From NCBI RefSeq assembly GCF_024808255.1, contig NZ_JANTYS010000033.1, positions 1-64,000 on the forward strand: DNA of 64,000 nt, given 5' to 3'. Position 1 is the stretch's first letter, and each line of letters starts with the position of its first letter. The notes beneath the pieces are model-generated. The model saw nothing but the letters and a program-made list of their open reading frames with translations. It was not told where the DNA came from and did not search any database. Below are positions 53,001 through 62,405 of this stretch, one piece after another. Source of the stretch: Mucilaginibacter dorajii. Lineage in GTDB: Bacteria; Bacteroidota; Bacteroidia; Sphingobacteriales; Sphingobacteriaceae. A program made the position numbers and the translations under genes.

Positions 53001-53157
53001 AGGCTTAAGCTCGTTTAGGATATATGCCAATGTGCAAAATGCTTTCACATTCACCAAATTCAAAGGATTTGACCCGGAACAGACCACGGATCAAACCAGA
53101 GCCGAAGCATATCCGCAGGTGCGGGTAATGACCGCAGGTATAAATGTTAATTTCTAA
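50014..53157 (+). CDS. SusC/RagA family TonB-dependent outer-membrane transporter
   Basis: This protein of 1047 residues is counted from ATG at 50014; an upstream start adds 14 residues before the basic signal peptide and is unlikely. After the signal (about 1-40) comes a carboxypeptidase-regulatory-like domain (about 58-140, GSVVDATDGQPLVGVSISIKG), then the plug with the family mark DVVVVGYGTQKKENLTGSV, IRGVGTF and VLKDAASSAIYGNRAANGV. The beta-barrel ends VRVMTAGINVNF. There is no STN domain, which fits control by the hybrid two-component sensor rather than by an anti-sigma factor. It forms the gated import barrel with the SusD lid encoded 11 bases downstream. Confidence 0.96.
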   Translation: MKRKLLIPNYFYSKGFRATFKTLALFILPIGASASTPNLITHNSSTVMAKIAFNKAAITVKGSVVDATDGQPLVGVSISIKGTNKGALSDLKGNFQLTNVPENAVLVVTYISYEKVEIAVSGKTDIAIKLQPSMKTLGDVVVVGYGTQKKENLTGSVGIVNTQDLESRPLTNTSQALQGTVSGVFALQSSGKPGDDNTVIDIRGVGTFGDNSPLVLVDGFPGSIGDVNPNDVQSISVLKDAASSAIYGNRAANGVILITTKRGSAGKVRVNYSGYAGIQSPTRLPNVLNSVQYTTLYNEAAVNTGSAPAYPDSIIQKYAAHNNPLYPDINYFKVYYGNAYMQNHRVSVTGGSDNVNYAFMLGHLDQDGILVATNYKKTDFRLNLDTYHLKDKRLRVSGNISGNLGVKNEPTDLWNAEWYSTLAPIHPLKDANGNWVSVNGERNYYGEIKEGSTSLQKRYNFSGQAEAEYKILPGLSAQLTYNYSAIYTNTNAFHANVTLQNQNGTVTQLPSDLNVTNELDGHSLLTGLLKYNKTFNRHSFNLLGGYSEEEFTYDWQSGFRSHFVNNTQRVLNLGDAATQTNNSGSYDLGLRSFFGRFNYAFDDKYLFEANVRRDGASRFAQGKQWGTFPSFSAAWVLSKEDFMKNVSWLDFAKIRASWGRLGNQNISNYYNGSDILSSGQNYSFGGTLYSGVAITQMTNKDLTWETAQQLDLGLDISLHNNIEITADYFDKRTKNLLLTQQIPLTMAEAAPWANAGEVQNKGFELGITYRKTFDNGIKLRTSLNVSHIVNKITSMDVPQQYTSPKAIVVGSAINSFYGYQMTGIYQISDFTWQSNSDPSIPYANRTYTLKPGVVKVSDYNAQPGDIKYADLNGDGIVDQNHDRKIIGKQFPDVTYAFNFNVAWKGLDLGVFLQGVQGMQGYTYYEIASPFSGFANVGSWWLNRWTPQNPSNTYPRLTLDGVRNNIHSSFYVENASYLRIKNIELGYTLSPAAIKKIGLSSFRIYANVQNAFTFTKFKGFDPEQTTDQTRAEAYPQVRVMTAGINVNF

Positions 53158-53168
53158 AGGATAAAATC

Positions 53169-54722
53169 ATGAAGACTATATATAAAATCATAATCTTAGC
53201 ATCTGTTATTAATCTTGCCGGCTGCAAGAAAGACCTTTTGGATAAGACGCCAAAAGACCGTTTGTCACCTTCGACATTTTATCAGAATGAAACCCAGGTA
53301 AAAATGGCCCTGGTTGGCATTTACAATGCGCTGCCACCCAATGCAACGCCGGCTCAATTCTTCCAATTTGATTTTGAATCAGACAATGCCTATTGCCAGG
53401 ATGCATGGCAGGGTTCAAAGGAAGTTGGAGAATGGCAAACAACAAGCAATAGCTGGGCTCCATATGCTAAGTGGACCCAGGATTATACCATTATTTCCAG
53501 GGCCAACGAGTTTCTGCAGGACGTTGCCGCTGCATCCATTGATGCTACTGTAAAAAGCCAAATGGCTGCAGAAGCGAAGTTTTTACGCGGTTATGCATAC
53601 GCCGATCTGATCGCGTACTTCGGCGATGTACCCTTAATTACCCAGGTTCAAACGCTTTCGGAAGCGTTTGTTTCCAGAACAGCTAAGGCTACCGTGTTAA
53701 CCCAGATTGTAACCGACCTTACTGATGCCGCCGCCGCGTTACCAACCTCTTATTCGGGTTCTGACGTTGGCCGTGCAACAAAAGGCGCCGCCCTGGCATA
53801 TAAAGCAAAAGTGCTTTTATATAATGAAAAATGGGCCGATGCCGCACAAGCAGCGCAGGATGTGATCAGTCTTAATGCTTACAGTTTATATGCCAATTAT
53901 AGTTCGTTGTTTGATGAGGCGCATGAAAACAATAGCGAAGTGATTTTCGATATCCAATATATACCAACTACCCAGCCTCAACCCTGGCCATCATCTGCCT
54001 TATCGTTAAGCGTTTGGCCAACACCAAATGTTACAACCGATTTGATCGACTCATATTATACAACCAGTGGACTACCTATCACTAACGCGGCTTCGGGGTA
54101 CAACTCCCAAAATCCTTATGTCAATCGCGACCCAAGATTAGCTGCTTCGGTAGTGTTACCCGGCTCTCAATGGGGTTCAATCACTTACATTCCGGCTAAT
54201 GATGTGGTGCCGTCTGGAGTGCGCCCCCGCAAATACGCGGCCATAGGTATTGCCGATCCCAATAATTGCTCTCTTAATACTATCCTGATGCGTTATGCCG
54301 ACGTATTGCTGATCCGTGCTGAAGCGTTGATTGAATCTGGAAGTACCTCGGCAGAAATTTATTCATTAATTGACCAGGTGCGGGCAAGGGTAAGTATGCC
54401 TAAAGTTGAAGCTGTAGAAGGAACCGGCTTAAGCCAGACACAATTACGCGCAATTTTAAGACACGAGCGCAGGGTTGAATTCTTTATGGAAGGCACCAGG
54501 TATGCAGACATATTACGCTGGAAAGATCAGTCCCTGGTTCATGATGCATATGGCTATGACAAATCATTGCTGACTAACCCGGCAAGCGCTTCTACCTGGC
54601 AATTTAAGCAAGCTAAGTTAGAAACCCGGACATTTGATGCAGGTAAAGGATGGTTATGGCCGATACCTCAGGCTGATATTGACATTAACAAAAAATTATT
54701 GCCCAACAATCCGGGATATTAA
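53169..54722 (+). CDS. SusD/RagB family surface glycan-binding lipoprotein
   Basis: This 517-residue protein has lipobox LAGC with Cys19. The TPR-containing SusD fold is shown by PKDRLSPSTFYQNETQVKMA, AAEAKFLRGYAYADLIAYFGDVPL (about 130-155), ILMRYADVLLIRAEAL and LRHERRVEFFMEGTRYADILRW. It captures oligosaccharides at the cell surface and caps the SusC barrel. A strong terminator lies 56 bases downstream, so susC-susD is probably a closed two-gene unit. The sugar bound cannot be deduced here. Confidence 0.96.
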   Translation: MKTIYKIIILASVINLAGCKKDLLDKTPKDRLSPSTFYQNETQVKMALVGIYNALPPNATPAQFFQFDFESDNAYCQDAWQGSKEVGEWQTTSNSWAPYAKWTQDYTIISRANEFLQDVAAASIDATVKSQMAAEAKFLRGYAYADLIAYFGDVPLITQVQTLSEAFVSRTAKATVLTQIVTDLTDAAAALPTSYSGSDVGRATKGAALAYKAKVLLYNEKWADAAQAAQDVISLNAYSLYANYSSLFDEAHENNSEVIFDIQYIPTTQPQPWPSSALSLSVWPTPNVTTDLIDSYYTTSGLPITNAASGYNSQNPYVNRDPRLAASVVLPGSQWGSITYIPANDVVPSGVRPRKYAAIGIADPNNCSLNTILMRYADVLLIRAEALIESGSTSAEIYSLIDQVRARVSMPKVEAVEGTGLSQTQLRAILRHERRVEFFMEGTRYADILRWKDQSLVHDAYGYDKSLLTNPASASTWQFKQAKLETRTFDAGKGWLWPIPQADIDINKKLLPNNPGY

Positions 54723-54777
54723 GGTGTTTTGGTATTGCATAATTAAATGGTGTAATACCCTTCCATTTTAACGAGGT

Positions 54778-54821
54778 AATCCCCGATAGCGCTGCCAATG
54801 GTGGTCTATCGGGGATTTTGT
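54778..54821 (+). terminator. Terminator of the susC-susD operon
   Basis: Perfect 12-base arms (54778-54789 and 54806-54817) with a 16-base loop are followed by TTGTTTT. Confidence 0.85.
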
Positions 54822-54952
54822 TTTATAGATACTTTTGTATCTGGCTGGTACATATTAAAATTTTGCTGTTACCGGGTGAAATGGTAAGGGAACATTACAG
54901 TAAGGTGGGGTGAAGAAGATACTTCGTGTCCTACCCATTACAAGTCCACCAT

Positions 54953-55093
54953 GTCATTGCGAGGCACGAAGCAATCTCATGCTCTACAGGGCGGATCTGC
55001 ATAGTTCGCGATTGCTTCGTTCCTCGCAATGACATAGCTTTATGTTGTCATTCTACCTTCAGATTTTCGCGAAATTTTACAACTCGCAATGAC
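54953..55093. repeat. GTCATTGCGA inverted repeats, second locus
   Basis: Ends GTCATTGCGAG (54953-54963) and CTCGCAATGAC (55023-55033) enclose AAGCAATCTC and GATTGCTTCG arms. A further CTCGCAATGAC lies at 55083-55093. The units match the cluster at 17544-17776, including the inner words CAGATCCGCCCTGTA/ACAGGGCGGATCTGCATAG. A short frame through it is repeat DNA, not a gene. Confidence 0.85.
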
Positions 55094-55111
55094 ATGGTGG
55101 ACTTGTCATGG

Positions 55112-55192
55112 GTAACTTGTTTCAGGCCCCCACAGGCTTTCCGAATGATGTATATTTGGCGAGTGGGGTGCTGAAACAAGTTCAGCATGACA
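55112..55192. repeat. AACTTGTTTCAG inverted repeat
   Basis: AACTTGTTTCAG (55114-55125) pairs with CTGAAACAAGTT (55171-55182), with CAGCATGACA following. It is a third kind of intergenic palindrome in the same 700-base gap between susD and the GH5 gene. Confidence 0.65.
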
Positions 55193-55285
55193 TAGGGTTT
55201 CAAGCCACTTTGTTAATTCAACCTTCAGATTTCGAGGCTTTTACAACTCGCAGTGACGGTTTTTCAAACCGCCCCTTATAGAATT

Positions 55286-55313
55286 AAAAAGGCTGCCCTT
55301 TTAAGGCAGCCTT
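55286..55313 (-). terminator. Terminator of the GH5 gene
   Basis: On the minus strand AAGGCTGCC and GGCAGCCTT (9 bases) flank a 7-base loop and end in a T-run (plus-strand A run 55286-55290). It lies about 110 bases beyond the GH5 stop. Confidence 0.75.
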
Positions 55314-55422
55314 CAGCGCAGTATGTTTTGAATATTAATTAAGCAATAGCCGGGTACCATTCAGGCCAAACAGTGCGTAATTAACAATTAATTATCCGCT
55401 CCGCATCTTATTTATACTATTT

Positions 55423-56901
55423 TTATTGAGCTATAAGCGTCCATTGCTGATTGTAGCTTGAACCGCTTGTCCACTGTTGCATAACAGATCCATTGGCAGT
55501 TAAGCCTCCTGTATCAAGGCACTTTCCTGTAGCCAGGTTAACTATCTTATAGTATCCGCTTCCGGCCGATACTATTGACCAGCGCTGGTTAGTACTGGTG
55601 CCTACGGTGTATTGTTCAACTGATGATCCATCAGCGGTATTGCCCCCGGTATCCAGGCACTCTTTCCCGGTTACACAGCTTAGCGTATAATAACCATCGG
55701 TATAGCTTATGTTCCATTTCTGGTTGGCGCTTGTGCCCGATGCCCATTGAGCAACAGTTGCACCATCAGTTGTACTACCTAAATTATCAAGCATAAGGCC
55801 CGATGCACGGTTTTGAAGTTTGTACCGGCCATCTGCAATAGGCCCTAACCATACAGGAGAAGCAGAAAGCAACCATGACCATCTGAACATATTTGCGGTG
55901 CCTGGGCTAACCTCTACCAGGTTGTTATTTGCCTTATACCAACGATAAGTATCAATGTCATTAACACCCGACCACGCAATTGTTCCCATTGAGTTGTCGC
56001 GGGCATAGGTAAGTGATCCGGTCAGGAAAGCCTGGTCAACATATACCCCGGTATCCCATTGTTGGTAGAAACTCATGTTGCGGAATGTTTCGATACCAAC
56101 TTCTGTAACTATAGTACGGGATGCATAAGAACCCGTACGGGCCGACATGATATTATAGTAACTTGACCAAACATTATACGAGCCCCAAAACCACCAATAG
56201 CAGTGTAGTCCAAGATATTGATTAACCAATCTTGAATCGGCACCAACAGCGGTTACATCAGCGGCATAACCGGTGCCATCCAGGATACATTTGCCATCTG
56301 CCGGGCTAAATGTGGTTAAGAAACCGGCATATAAATTATTCAAATCTGTACTTGAATAATCAACCGGCTCGTTTATAGGTTCATATAGCACCGATGTATT
56401 GTTTTTATAAACTGTATTTACGCTTGACCACATGGTGTGCCACTGCGCGGTATCAGGTACATGATGTACGCTAACAGGCCAATAGCAAAGAATCACCTTG
56501 CATCCATTGGCTACAATTGCATTAATGGCAGCCTGGTAAACCGGCCAATAAGTTGAGCTGGAAGGTGTCCACGGGTTTATAGGCATCCTGATAGTGGTTC
56601 CGCCGCTTGTTTTAACGGCGCTTGAAATACTGGTGGCTAAAGCGGCAGCCTGGGTTGCCGTGAGCGAAGTAGTCATACCACTGGGCAATACCACCCTTCC
56701 GTCTCCTTCGTTACCGTTTGGATCGGCCCAGTTAATGCCTCTGAAACCATTTGTATTGGTAGTTGTAAGTGCCAATGGCGTTAAGCTTTTTTTTGATACG
56801 TTCAGGGCGTTTTGCGATTGGATTATCCCATCTTTTTTAGAACACGCGGAAAGGTATAACAAGCTGGTAATCAGTAACGATATTTTAAAATTGTTTCTCA
56901 T
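55423..56901 (-). CDS. GH5 glycoside hydrolase lipoprotein with ricin-type CBM13 domain
   Basis: This 492-residue protein has lipobox LSAC with Cys20, so it is probably surface- or periplasm-anchored. The GH5 barrel (about 50-345) shows GFRGINWADP, IRMPINPW near 118, the acid/base Glu in YEPINEP near 177 and the nucleophile in TEVGIET near 265. A ricin B-type beta-trefoil (about 358-490) has three QW-type repeats (NQKWNISY, NQRWSIVS, NQQWTLIA). GH5 enzymes of this form cut beta-glucan, mannan or similar backbones. It is the only gene on the opposite strand in this locus. Confidence 0.88.
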   Translation of the reverse strand: MRNNFKISLLITSLLYLSACSKKDGIIQSQNALNVSKKSLTPLALTTTNTNGFRGINWADPNGNEGDGRVVLPSGMTTSLTATQAAALATSISSAVKTSGGTTIRMPINPWTPSSSTYWPVYQAAINAIVANGCKVILCYWPVSVHHVPDTAQWHTMWSSVNTVYKNNTSVLYEPINEPVDYSSTDLNNLYAGFLTTFSPADGKCILDGTGYAADVTAVGADSRLVNQYLGLHCYWWFWGSYNVWSSYYNIMSARTGSYASRTIVTEVGIETFRNMSFYQQWDTGVYVDQAFLTGSLTYARDNSMGTIAWSGVNDIDTYRWYKANNNLVEVSPGTANMFRWSWLLSASPVWLGPIADGRYKLQNRASGLMLDNLGSTTDGATVAQWASGTSANQKWNISYTDGYYTLSCVTGKECLDTGGNTADGSSVEQYTVGTSTNQRWSIVSAGSGYYKIVNLATGKCLDTGGLTANGSVMQQWTSGSSYNQQWTLIAQ

Positions 56902-57618
56902 AATTTTATATTGAATGTTGAATGATTTGTGTTTAATAATCAGTTGATTGTTGATTTTCTAACATGGTGGGGAGCGGCCCGGCTTCAGCACGAAGCAGGT
57001 AATGAAGTCGGCTAATTGCAAAACAACCGAATGTATATGAAGGAGCAATTCAAATATTCTCATGGTAGTATAAGGAAAAATTCAAACCTCCCGGCCAATA
57101 ATTAGCCATCAATTTACTGCCGGATGCGCCCGTCAGCAATCAGATCAGCCCGTAAAAATGGCTGCAAGCATTAACGGTAATAGGAAATTCGTGTTTATAT
57201 GGTTTGATTTAAATTTCTCTTAAAAAGCAGAGATTGAAAAGGGGGAAAGCCTCAATATTGCGGGGATAAAGTGTCATTTTAATGCGTTTCTAAACCGATA
57301 ACCAACTTATTTACACTTTATTAATATTTTTCTTTGTCTGAATGGCCTCAAAATACCCTGTTTTTAGAGAATAGGCTTTTGGAATTATTGTTATAAATAC
57401 AATTAATATTTATTTAAATTTGAGCGCCATATAAACTTAATGAGTCAAGTGTGTTCCTCGCCCGCTTGGAATTGAGTTACCTTGAAGTATATAAGTGTAA
57501 TAAGTACAATTTTTTTGCCGATCGCTGAGCAAAGAAGGTTGTGCACCTTATACATAGGCACAAATTACCGGTGATAACATGGTGTGGTATTTATTTGATT
57601 AAAAGTGATAACGGATTT
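56902..57618. other. 717-base divergent intergenic region between GH5 and the hybrid sensor
   Basis: I see no gene here. The region must hold the promoters for both the leftward GH5 gene and the rightward sensor gene. It is AT-rich near 57300-57450. A GTG at 57541 could extend the sensor frame by 26 codons but gives a poorer signal peptide. Confidence 0.4.
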
Positions 57619-60600
57619 ATGTATAAAGCTGTCTTGTTCTTTCTGATTAACATTTTGTGTGTAGCTGGCCTAAATGGACAAACCCTAACTACTTTGCCAA
57701 CCAACGACATCAGGAATTTCGCGCTGAAATCATATAATACTCATGATGGACTGCCATCTGAAAATGTAACAGTAGCGCTTAAAGACAGCCGCGGATACAT
57801 GTGGATAGGAACAGACAATGGCCTTTGTAGGTTTGATGGATACTCTTTTGAAAATTTAGTGAACATTCCCGGAAACACTGCAAGCATAAGTTCAAATTAT
57901 ATTAATGCGCTTGCCGAAGATAAAAACGGAAAAATATGGGTTGGCACAATGGACGGCTTGAATGTTTTAGATCCCAACACTGAAAAATTTGAGCGGTTTT
58001 ATCATAGCGATAATATCAAACAGTCGATAAGTAACAACAAGATTTTTTCGATCTTATGTGATAAAAAAGGAACTATCTGGATAGGAACAGACGACGGTTT
58101 TAATCAATATGTGGCAAATCTTGGATCATTTATTACCTATAAACCTAACTCACACAACGCGTTTTCAATAAAAGGAAAATCGGTAAATGCTATTGTTGAA
58201 GATGATAAGCAAAATCTGTGGTTAGGAAACTGGAACGGTGGACTAAATAAATTCAATAAGATTAGCAGGCGTTTTACCAATTATCCGCAAACCGAGTCCT
58301 TGCATAAGAAAACCCCTAATGATATTTGGAGTCTTTTATATGATCAAAAAAGCGGCTGTATTTGGGTAGGCACCTATTGGAGCGGTCTTTTTTGTTTTGA
58401 TCCTATACACCAACAATACACCCCATATCCAAGTCATGACAATCTCAACATAGGTGCCTTTAGCATTGAAAACGCTAATGACTCCACTTTAGTTGTTGGA
58501 AGCAACGCCGGGTTCTATTTTATAAATAAAGACAAGGGCCAATGGCGCAAAATTGGAGAAACTAATAGCACTGCCGATGGCTACGTGTATAATGATAAGG
58601 CAGGAATCATTTGGCTTTGCGGTAAAGATGCCTTAACAAAAGTAGATTTTACACAATATAAGTTCCATTTCATTCCGTTATTAATCAAACCGCGCGAAGC
58701 AAAAAGTATCCTGTTGCAAGGGAGCATGTTGTGGTTGGCAACAAATAACGGCCTTTATCAGTTTGATTTAATTAAAAAAACGACAAAGCTATTTGTTCAC
58801 ACAAATGAACCATCAAGTATCAGCAGCAATCAGGTTGGCAAAATATATTTAGACAATGATGGGGTGTTATGGGCTGCTACCGAAAACGGTTTTGATAAGT
58901 TTGACGCTAAAAAGAATAGATTTATACACCACTTTCATCATTCTGCTCTGAGTAATTTCTTTAATGAAGACGTTTTCAGGGATATTCTTGAAGTAAGGCC
59001 CCATGAATACTGGCTTGCCACCGACGCCGGACTCAAGATATATAACGAAGAAACACAACAGTTTAAACATTATTATAATGATGATAAAAACCCCAATTCA
59101 ATTGCCAGCAATCACGTTTATGATCTCTTAAAAGATAAAAAAGGTAATGTGTGGATTGGGACAAATGGAAACGGGGTTGATCGTTTTGACCAAAAAACCG
59201 GTATTTTTCATCACTATGCTTATAATGACAAAAATACCAGTAGCCTTAGTAATAATATTGTGCAGTGCTTATTTGAGGATAGTAAAAAGAATATCTGGAT
59301 CTGTACGGCCGACGGTTTGAATAAATATGTCCCGGAAAGTGACTCTTTTATTGTTTACTCACGTAAAAATGGATTTGCAAGTAACGTTTTCAACAATCTT
59401 GTTGAAGATAGCCTGGGTAACCTTTGGATTAACTCCGCCACCGGAATATCAAAATTTACTCCTCAAACATTAAGCGTCACTAACTTTGATGAAGGCGACG
59501 GTGTGTTTTCCCACTCGCTTATTTACAAATCGGCAGATGGCAAGATATATTTAGGTGGAAATTCTGGTGTAGTTGTTTTTGATCCGTCAAAAGTTAAATG
59601 GAATAATAAAATCCCTCCGATTTACCTTTCCGATTTTCAGGTGTTTAATAAATCGGTAACACCAGGTACAAATTCGCCATTGAAAAAGCCAATTAGTATA
59701 GCTGATACCGCAATTCTTAATTACGACCAAAATGTATTTTCAATTGAGTTCGTTTCACTCAATTATACCCATTCAGAGAAAAACGCTTATCGGTATAAGT
59801 TAGAAGGCTTTGACGAAAAATGGAATTCTAACAATAGTCAACGCCGGGTTACTTATACAAACCTTAATCCGGGAACCTATACATTTAAAGTTATTGCAAG
59901 TAACAATGACGGAGTTTGGAACAGAACGCCTAAAGCCCTGACTATAATTATTGCTCCGCCATGGTACCAAACCTGGTGGGCATATACAATTTATATCATA
60001 TTTATTGGTGGGTTGGTTTATCTGTATCTCTTATACAGGGATCATCAGGCCAAATTAAGATACGAAATTCAGATTGCACACTATGAAAGTGAAAAAGAAA
60101 AGGAGCTTAGCGAACGAAAACTCGCTTTCTTTACCAATATTTCTCATGAGTTCAGGACACCATTAACATTGATCATTAATCCTATTAAGGAACTCTTATA
60201 TAACGAAAAGAAGGTTACGGATACCTCCAATTTAACCATCGTTTACAGAAACGCGCGCCGGTTATTAGGCCTTGTAGATCAATTACTTCTTTTCAAAAAG
60301 GCAGAATCAGAATCGGACCAACTGAGAATAAGTAATGTTAATATAATTGATTTGTGTAAGGAGGTTTATTTTTGTTTTGTACATGAAGCCAAAAGGAAAC
60401 AAATTCATCTTGAGTTCATATCAACAGCCGATTGTCTGAATATCTATGTAGATAGAGAAAAAACAGAGATCGTGTTATTTAACCTGCTCTCGAATGCTAT
60501 CAAGTTCACGCCTAAGCACGGAAAAATTCGCATCAGTGCAGAAGAAGCTGAACAAACGGTATCAATAATTGTTGCCGACACCGGCTGCGGGATTCCAACA

Positions 60601-61725
60601 GAAGTTGGTGATAAACTTTTTAGTCGTTTTTACCAGGTATCTGATTTGGCCAGTACATCAACCGGAGGATTTGGTCTTGGCCTCTATCTCGTCAAAAATT
60701 TTGTAGAACGCCAGGCCGGAACAGTTGAATATCATAGTCAGATTGGAAAGGGTACATCCTTTACGGTTAGCTTAAAAAAAGGGAAATCGCACGTTAAAGA
60801 CCAGGTTATCTTAGAACAATCAACAAGTACTTCCGGATTTTTAAAAGAACTTATAGATTCTGAAACTACAGCTAATAATATAGTGTTAGCGGCAGCCCCA
60901 GGTGAAGAACAATCATTATCTGACCTCCAAACGTTATTAATTATTGATGATCATGAGGATATGAGAGAATATCTTCGTCAGATATTTAAATTGGAATACA
61001 ATGTCCTTGTGGCGTCAAACGGCGAGGACGGGATAAAGATAATTAATGAACAATGGCCGGATATTGTGATATGTGATGTAATGATGCAGGGTATTACAGG
61101 CATAGAAGTTTGTGCTGCCATTAAGGGGAATATGACAACCTCACACGTTCCGGTTATTCTTTTAACGGCCAGTGCATCAAATGAGATCAAGCTAAAAGGT
61201 ATTGAAGGTGGCGCTGACGACTATATTGGGAAACCTTTTGACAAGGATATTTTAAAAGCAAGAGTGAATGGGTTGCTTAAGAGCAGGAATACCCTCCAGC
61301 AATATTTTTATAATGAAATTACGCTGAACAATAACCCACATAGCATCTCTATAGAGTACAAGCGATTTCTGGATTCCTGCATTCAGATTGTTGAAGATCA
61401 TATAACAGACCCGGATTTTAATCTCCAATCCCTGGCCGCCGAATTAAATATGTCCTATTCCGGGATTTATAAAAAAATCAAAATGATTTCCGGGCAGCCT
61501 GCGAATAGCTTTATAAGGTCGATCAGATTGCGAAAAGCCGCACAGTTATTTGTACATAGCGATTTAAATATATTGGAAACCGCTTATGCTGTGGGAATAA
61601 AAGACATCAAATATTTCCGTGAGCAGTTTAAAAAAGTGTTCGATTTAAAACCTTCCGAATACATCAAAAAATTCAGAAAGAACTTTAAAAACTCGATGAT
61701 CAACCAGGTGCCCGAAAGAAGATAA
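57619..61725 (+). CDS. Hybrid two-component system sensor/regulator (HTCS)
   Basis: This protein of 1368 residues is counted from ATG at 57619 (MYKAVLFFLINILCVAGLNGQ), where the signal peptide starts; a GTG lies 26 codons upstream. Periplasmic part: about 14 Reg_prop propeller repeats (DSRGYMWIGTDNGLCRFDG and others, 40-670), then a Y_Y_Y domain (680-775). A membrane helix lies near 785-805. Cytosolic part: HisKA with FFTNISHEFRTPL near 837, HATPase with NLLSNAIKF near 955 and GFGLGLYL, a receiver with phospho-Asp in VICDVMM near 1152, and an AraC output domain (1255-1360, ILETAYAVGIKDIKYFREQFKK). It senses a glycan fragment in the periplasm and activates this locus. Confidence 0.96.
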   Translation: MYKAVLFFLINILCVAGLNGQTLTTLPTNDIRNFALKSYNTHDGLPSENVTVALKDSRGYMWIGTDNGLCRFDGYSFENLVNIPGNTASISSNYINALAEDKNGKIWVGTMDGLNVLDPNTEKFERFYHSDNIKQSISNNKIFSILCDKKGTIWIGTDDGFNQYVANLGSFITYKPNSHNAFSIKGKSVNAIVEDDKQNLWLGNWNGGLNKFNKISRRFTNYPQTESLHKKTPNDIWSLLYDQKSGCIWVGTYWSGLFCFDPIHQQYTPYPSHDNLNIGAFSIENANDSTLVVGSNAGFYFINKDKGQWRKIGETNSTADGYVYNDKAGIIWLCGKDALTKVDFTQYKFHFIPLLIKPREAKSILLQGSMLWLATNNGLYQFDLIKKTTKLFVHTNEPSSISSNQVGKIYLDNDGVLWAATENGFDKFDAKKNRFIHHFHHSALSNFFNEDVFRDILEVRPHEYWLATDAGLKIYNEETQQFKHYYNDDKNPNSIASNHVYDLLKDKKGNVWIGTNGNGVDRFDQKTGIFHHYAYNDKNTSSLSNNIVQCLFEDSKKNIWICTADGLNKYVPESDSFIVYSRKNGFASNVFNNLVEDSLGNLWINSATGISKFTPQTLSVTNFDEGDGVFSHSLIYKSADGKIYLGGNSGVVVFDPSKVKWNNKIPPIYLSDFQVFNKSVTPGTNSPLKKPISIADTAILNYDQNVFSIEFVSLNYTHSEKNAYRYKLEGFDEKWNSNNSQRRVTYTNLNPGTYTFKVIASNNDGVWNRTPKALTIIIAPPWYQTWWAYTIYIIFIGGLVYLYLLYRDHQAKLRYEIQIAHYESEKEKELSERKLAFFTNISHEFRTPLTLIINPIKELLYNEKKVTDTSNLTIVYRNARRLLGLVDQLLLFKKAESESDQLRISNVNIIDLCKEVYFCFVHEAKRKQIHLEFISTADCLNIYVDREKTEIVLFNLLSNAIKFTPKHGKIRISAEEAEQTVSIIVADTGCGIPTEVGDKLFSRFYQVSDLASTSTGGFGLGLYLVKNFVERQAGTVEYHSQIGKGTSFTVSLKKGKSHVKDQVILEQSTSTSGFLKELIDSETTANNIVLAAAPGEEQSLSDLQTLLIIDDHEDMREYLRQIFKLEYNVLVASNGEDGIKIINEQWPDIVICDVMMQGITGIEVCAAIKGNMTTSHVPVILLTASASNEIKLKGIEGGADDYIGKPFDKDILKARVNGLLKSRNTLQQYFYNEITLNNNPHSISIEYKRFLDSCIQIVEDHITDPDFNLQSLAAELNMSYSGIYKKIKMISGQPANSFIRSIRLRKAAQLFVHSDLNILETAYAVGIKDIKYFREQFKKVFDLKPSEYIKKFRKNFKNSMINQVPERR

Positions 61726-61980
61726 TTTTGTTTACAGCCGCTCTGTTTGCTCTTATCTGAAAATGTTAGGCCCTGTTTAAATTTCTTTGAAGGGTATTTT
61801 ATATGATTTATGAGTGTAAACTAGTCACAGGACTATTCAATAAAAGTGTAAACTTCTTTCAGGATGTACATAGGCAAATATGTAGTGCGCTCTGCCAGTT
61901 AAATTCGGGGTAATTTTTGCTACTTTTTGCTAAGTTATTGATAATGAGCCAGGAAAGTGTTCCATATGGAGGATTTTGGA

Positions 61981-62046
61981 AAATAGTTAACTATTTGATA
62001 ATGAGAAATAAAGGTGTTCGGGGTGTTCCACCGTTCCGGTGGAACA
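61981..62046. promoter_or_regulatory. Dyads in the leader of the GH35 gene, possible regulator sites
   Basis: AAATAGTTAACTATTT (61981-61996) is a perfect 16-base palindrome, and TGTTCCACC-GTTCC-GGTGGAACA (62024-62046) a perfect 9-5-9 dyad. The word TTGATAATGAG occurs at 61938-61948 and 61995-62005, a 57-base repeat. All lie in the 680-base gap before the GH35 start. Direct repeats suit an AraC-type output domain. Confidence 0.45.
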
Positions 62047-62405
62047 GTAACAAGGTAATGCATAGTACATCAGCTTAAGCAAACAAAAGGCTTCAGGAGT
62101 TTAGGAGAGGTTTCTTTTTCAAACAGACTCTTTAAAAAAATGATGCCTTAGCCAGTAATTCATTTGACGTTGTTGGCCAATACCCTGGTTGACCCGACTG
62201 AAAACCCTGAAAGGAAACTTCCTCAGGCCTGTTTTTGGCAATTTGCCCCTTCAATTTTGCTGATTACCCCCTTTTTATTATTTGATTTTACATTCACTTT
62301 AGCGCATCAGCCAATAACCAAAAGTATTAGCGAAGCTTAACCGCATCCTTAAATGCAATTTTGAGCAGTGTGCCAATTATGTAATCAATAACACCTTATA
62401 TATTA

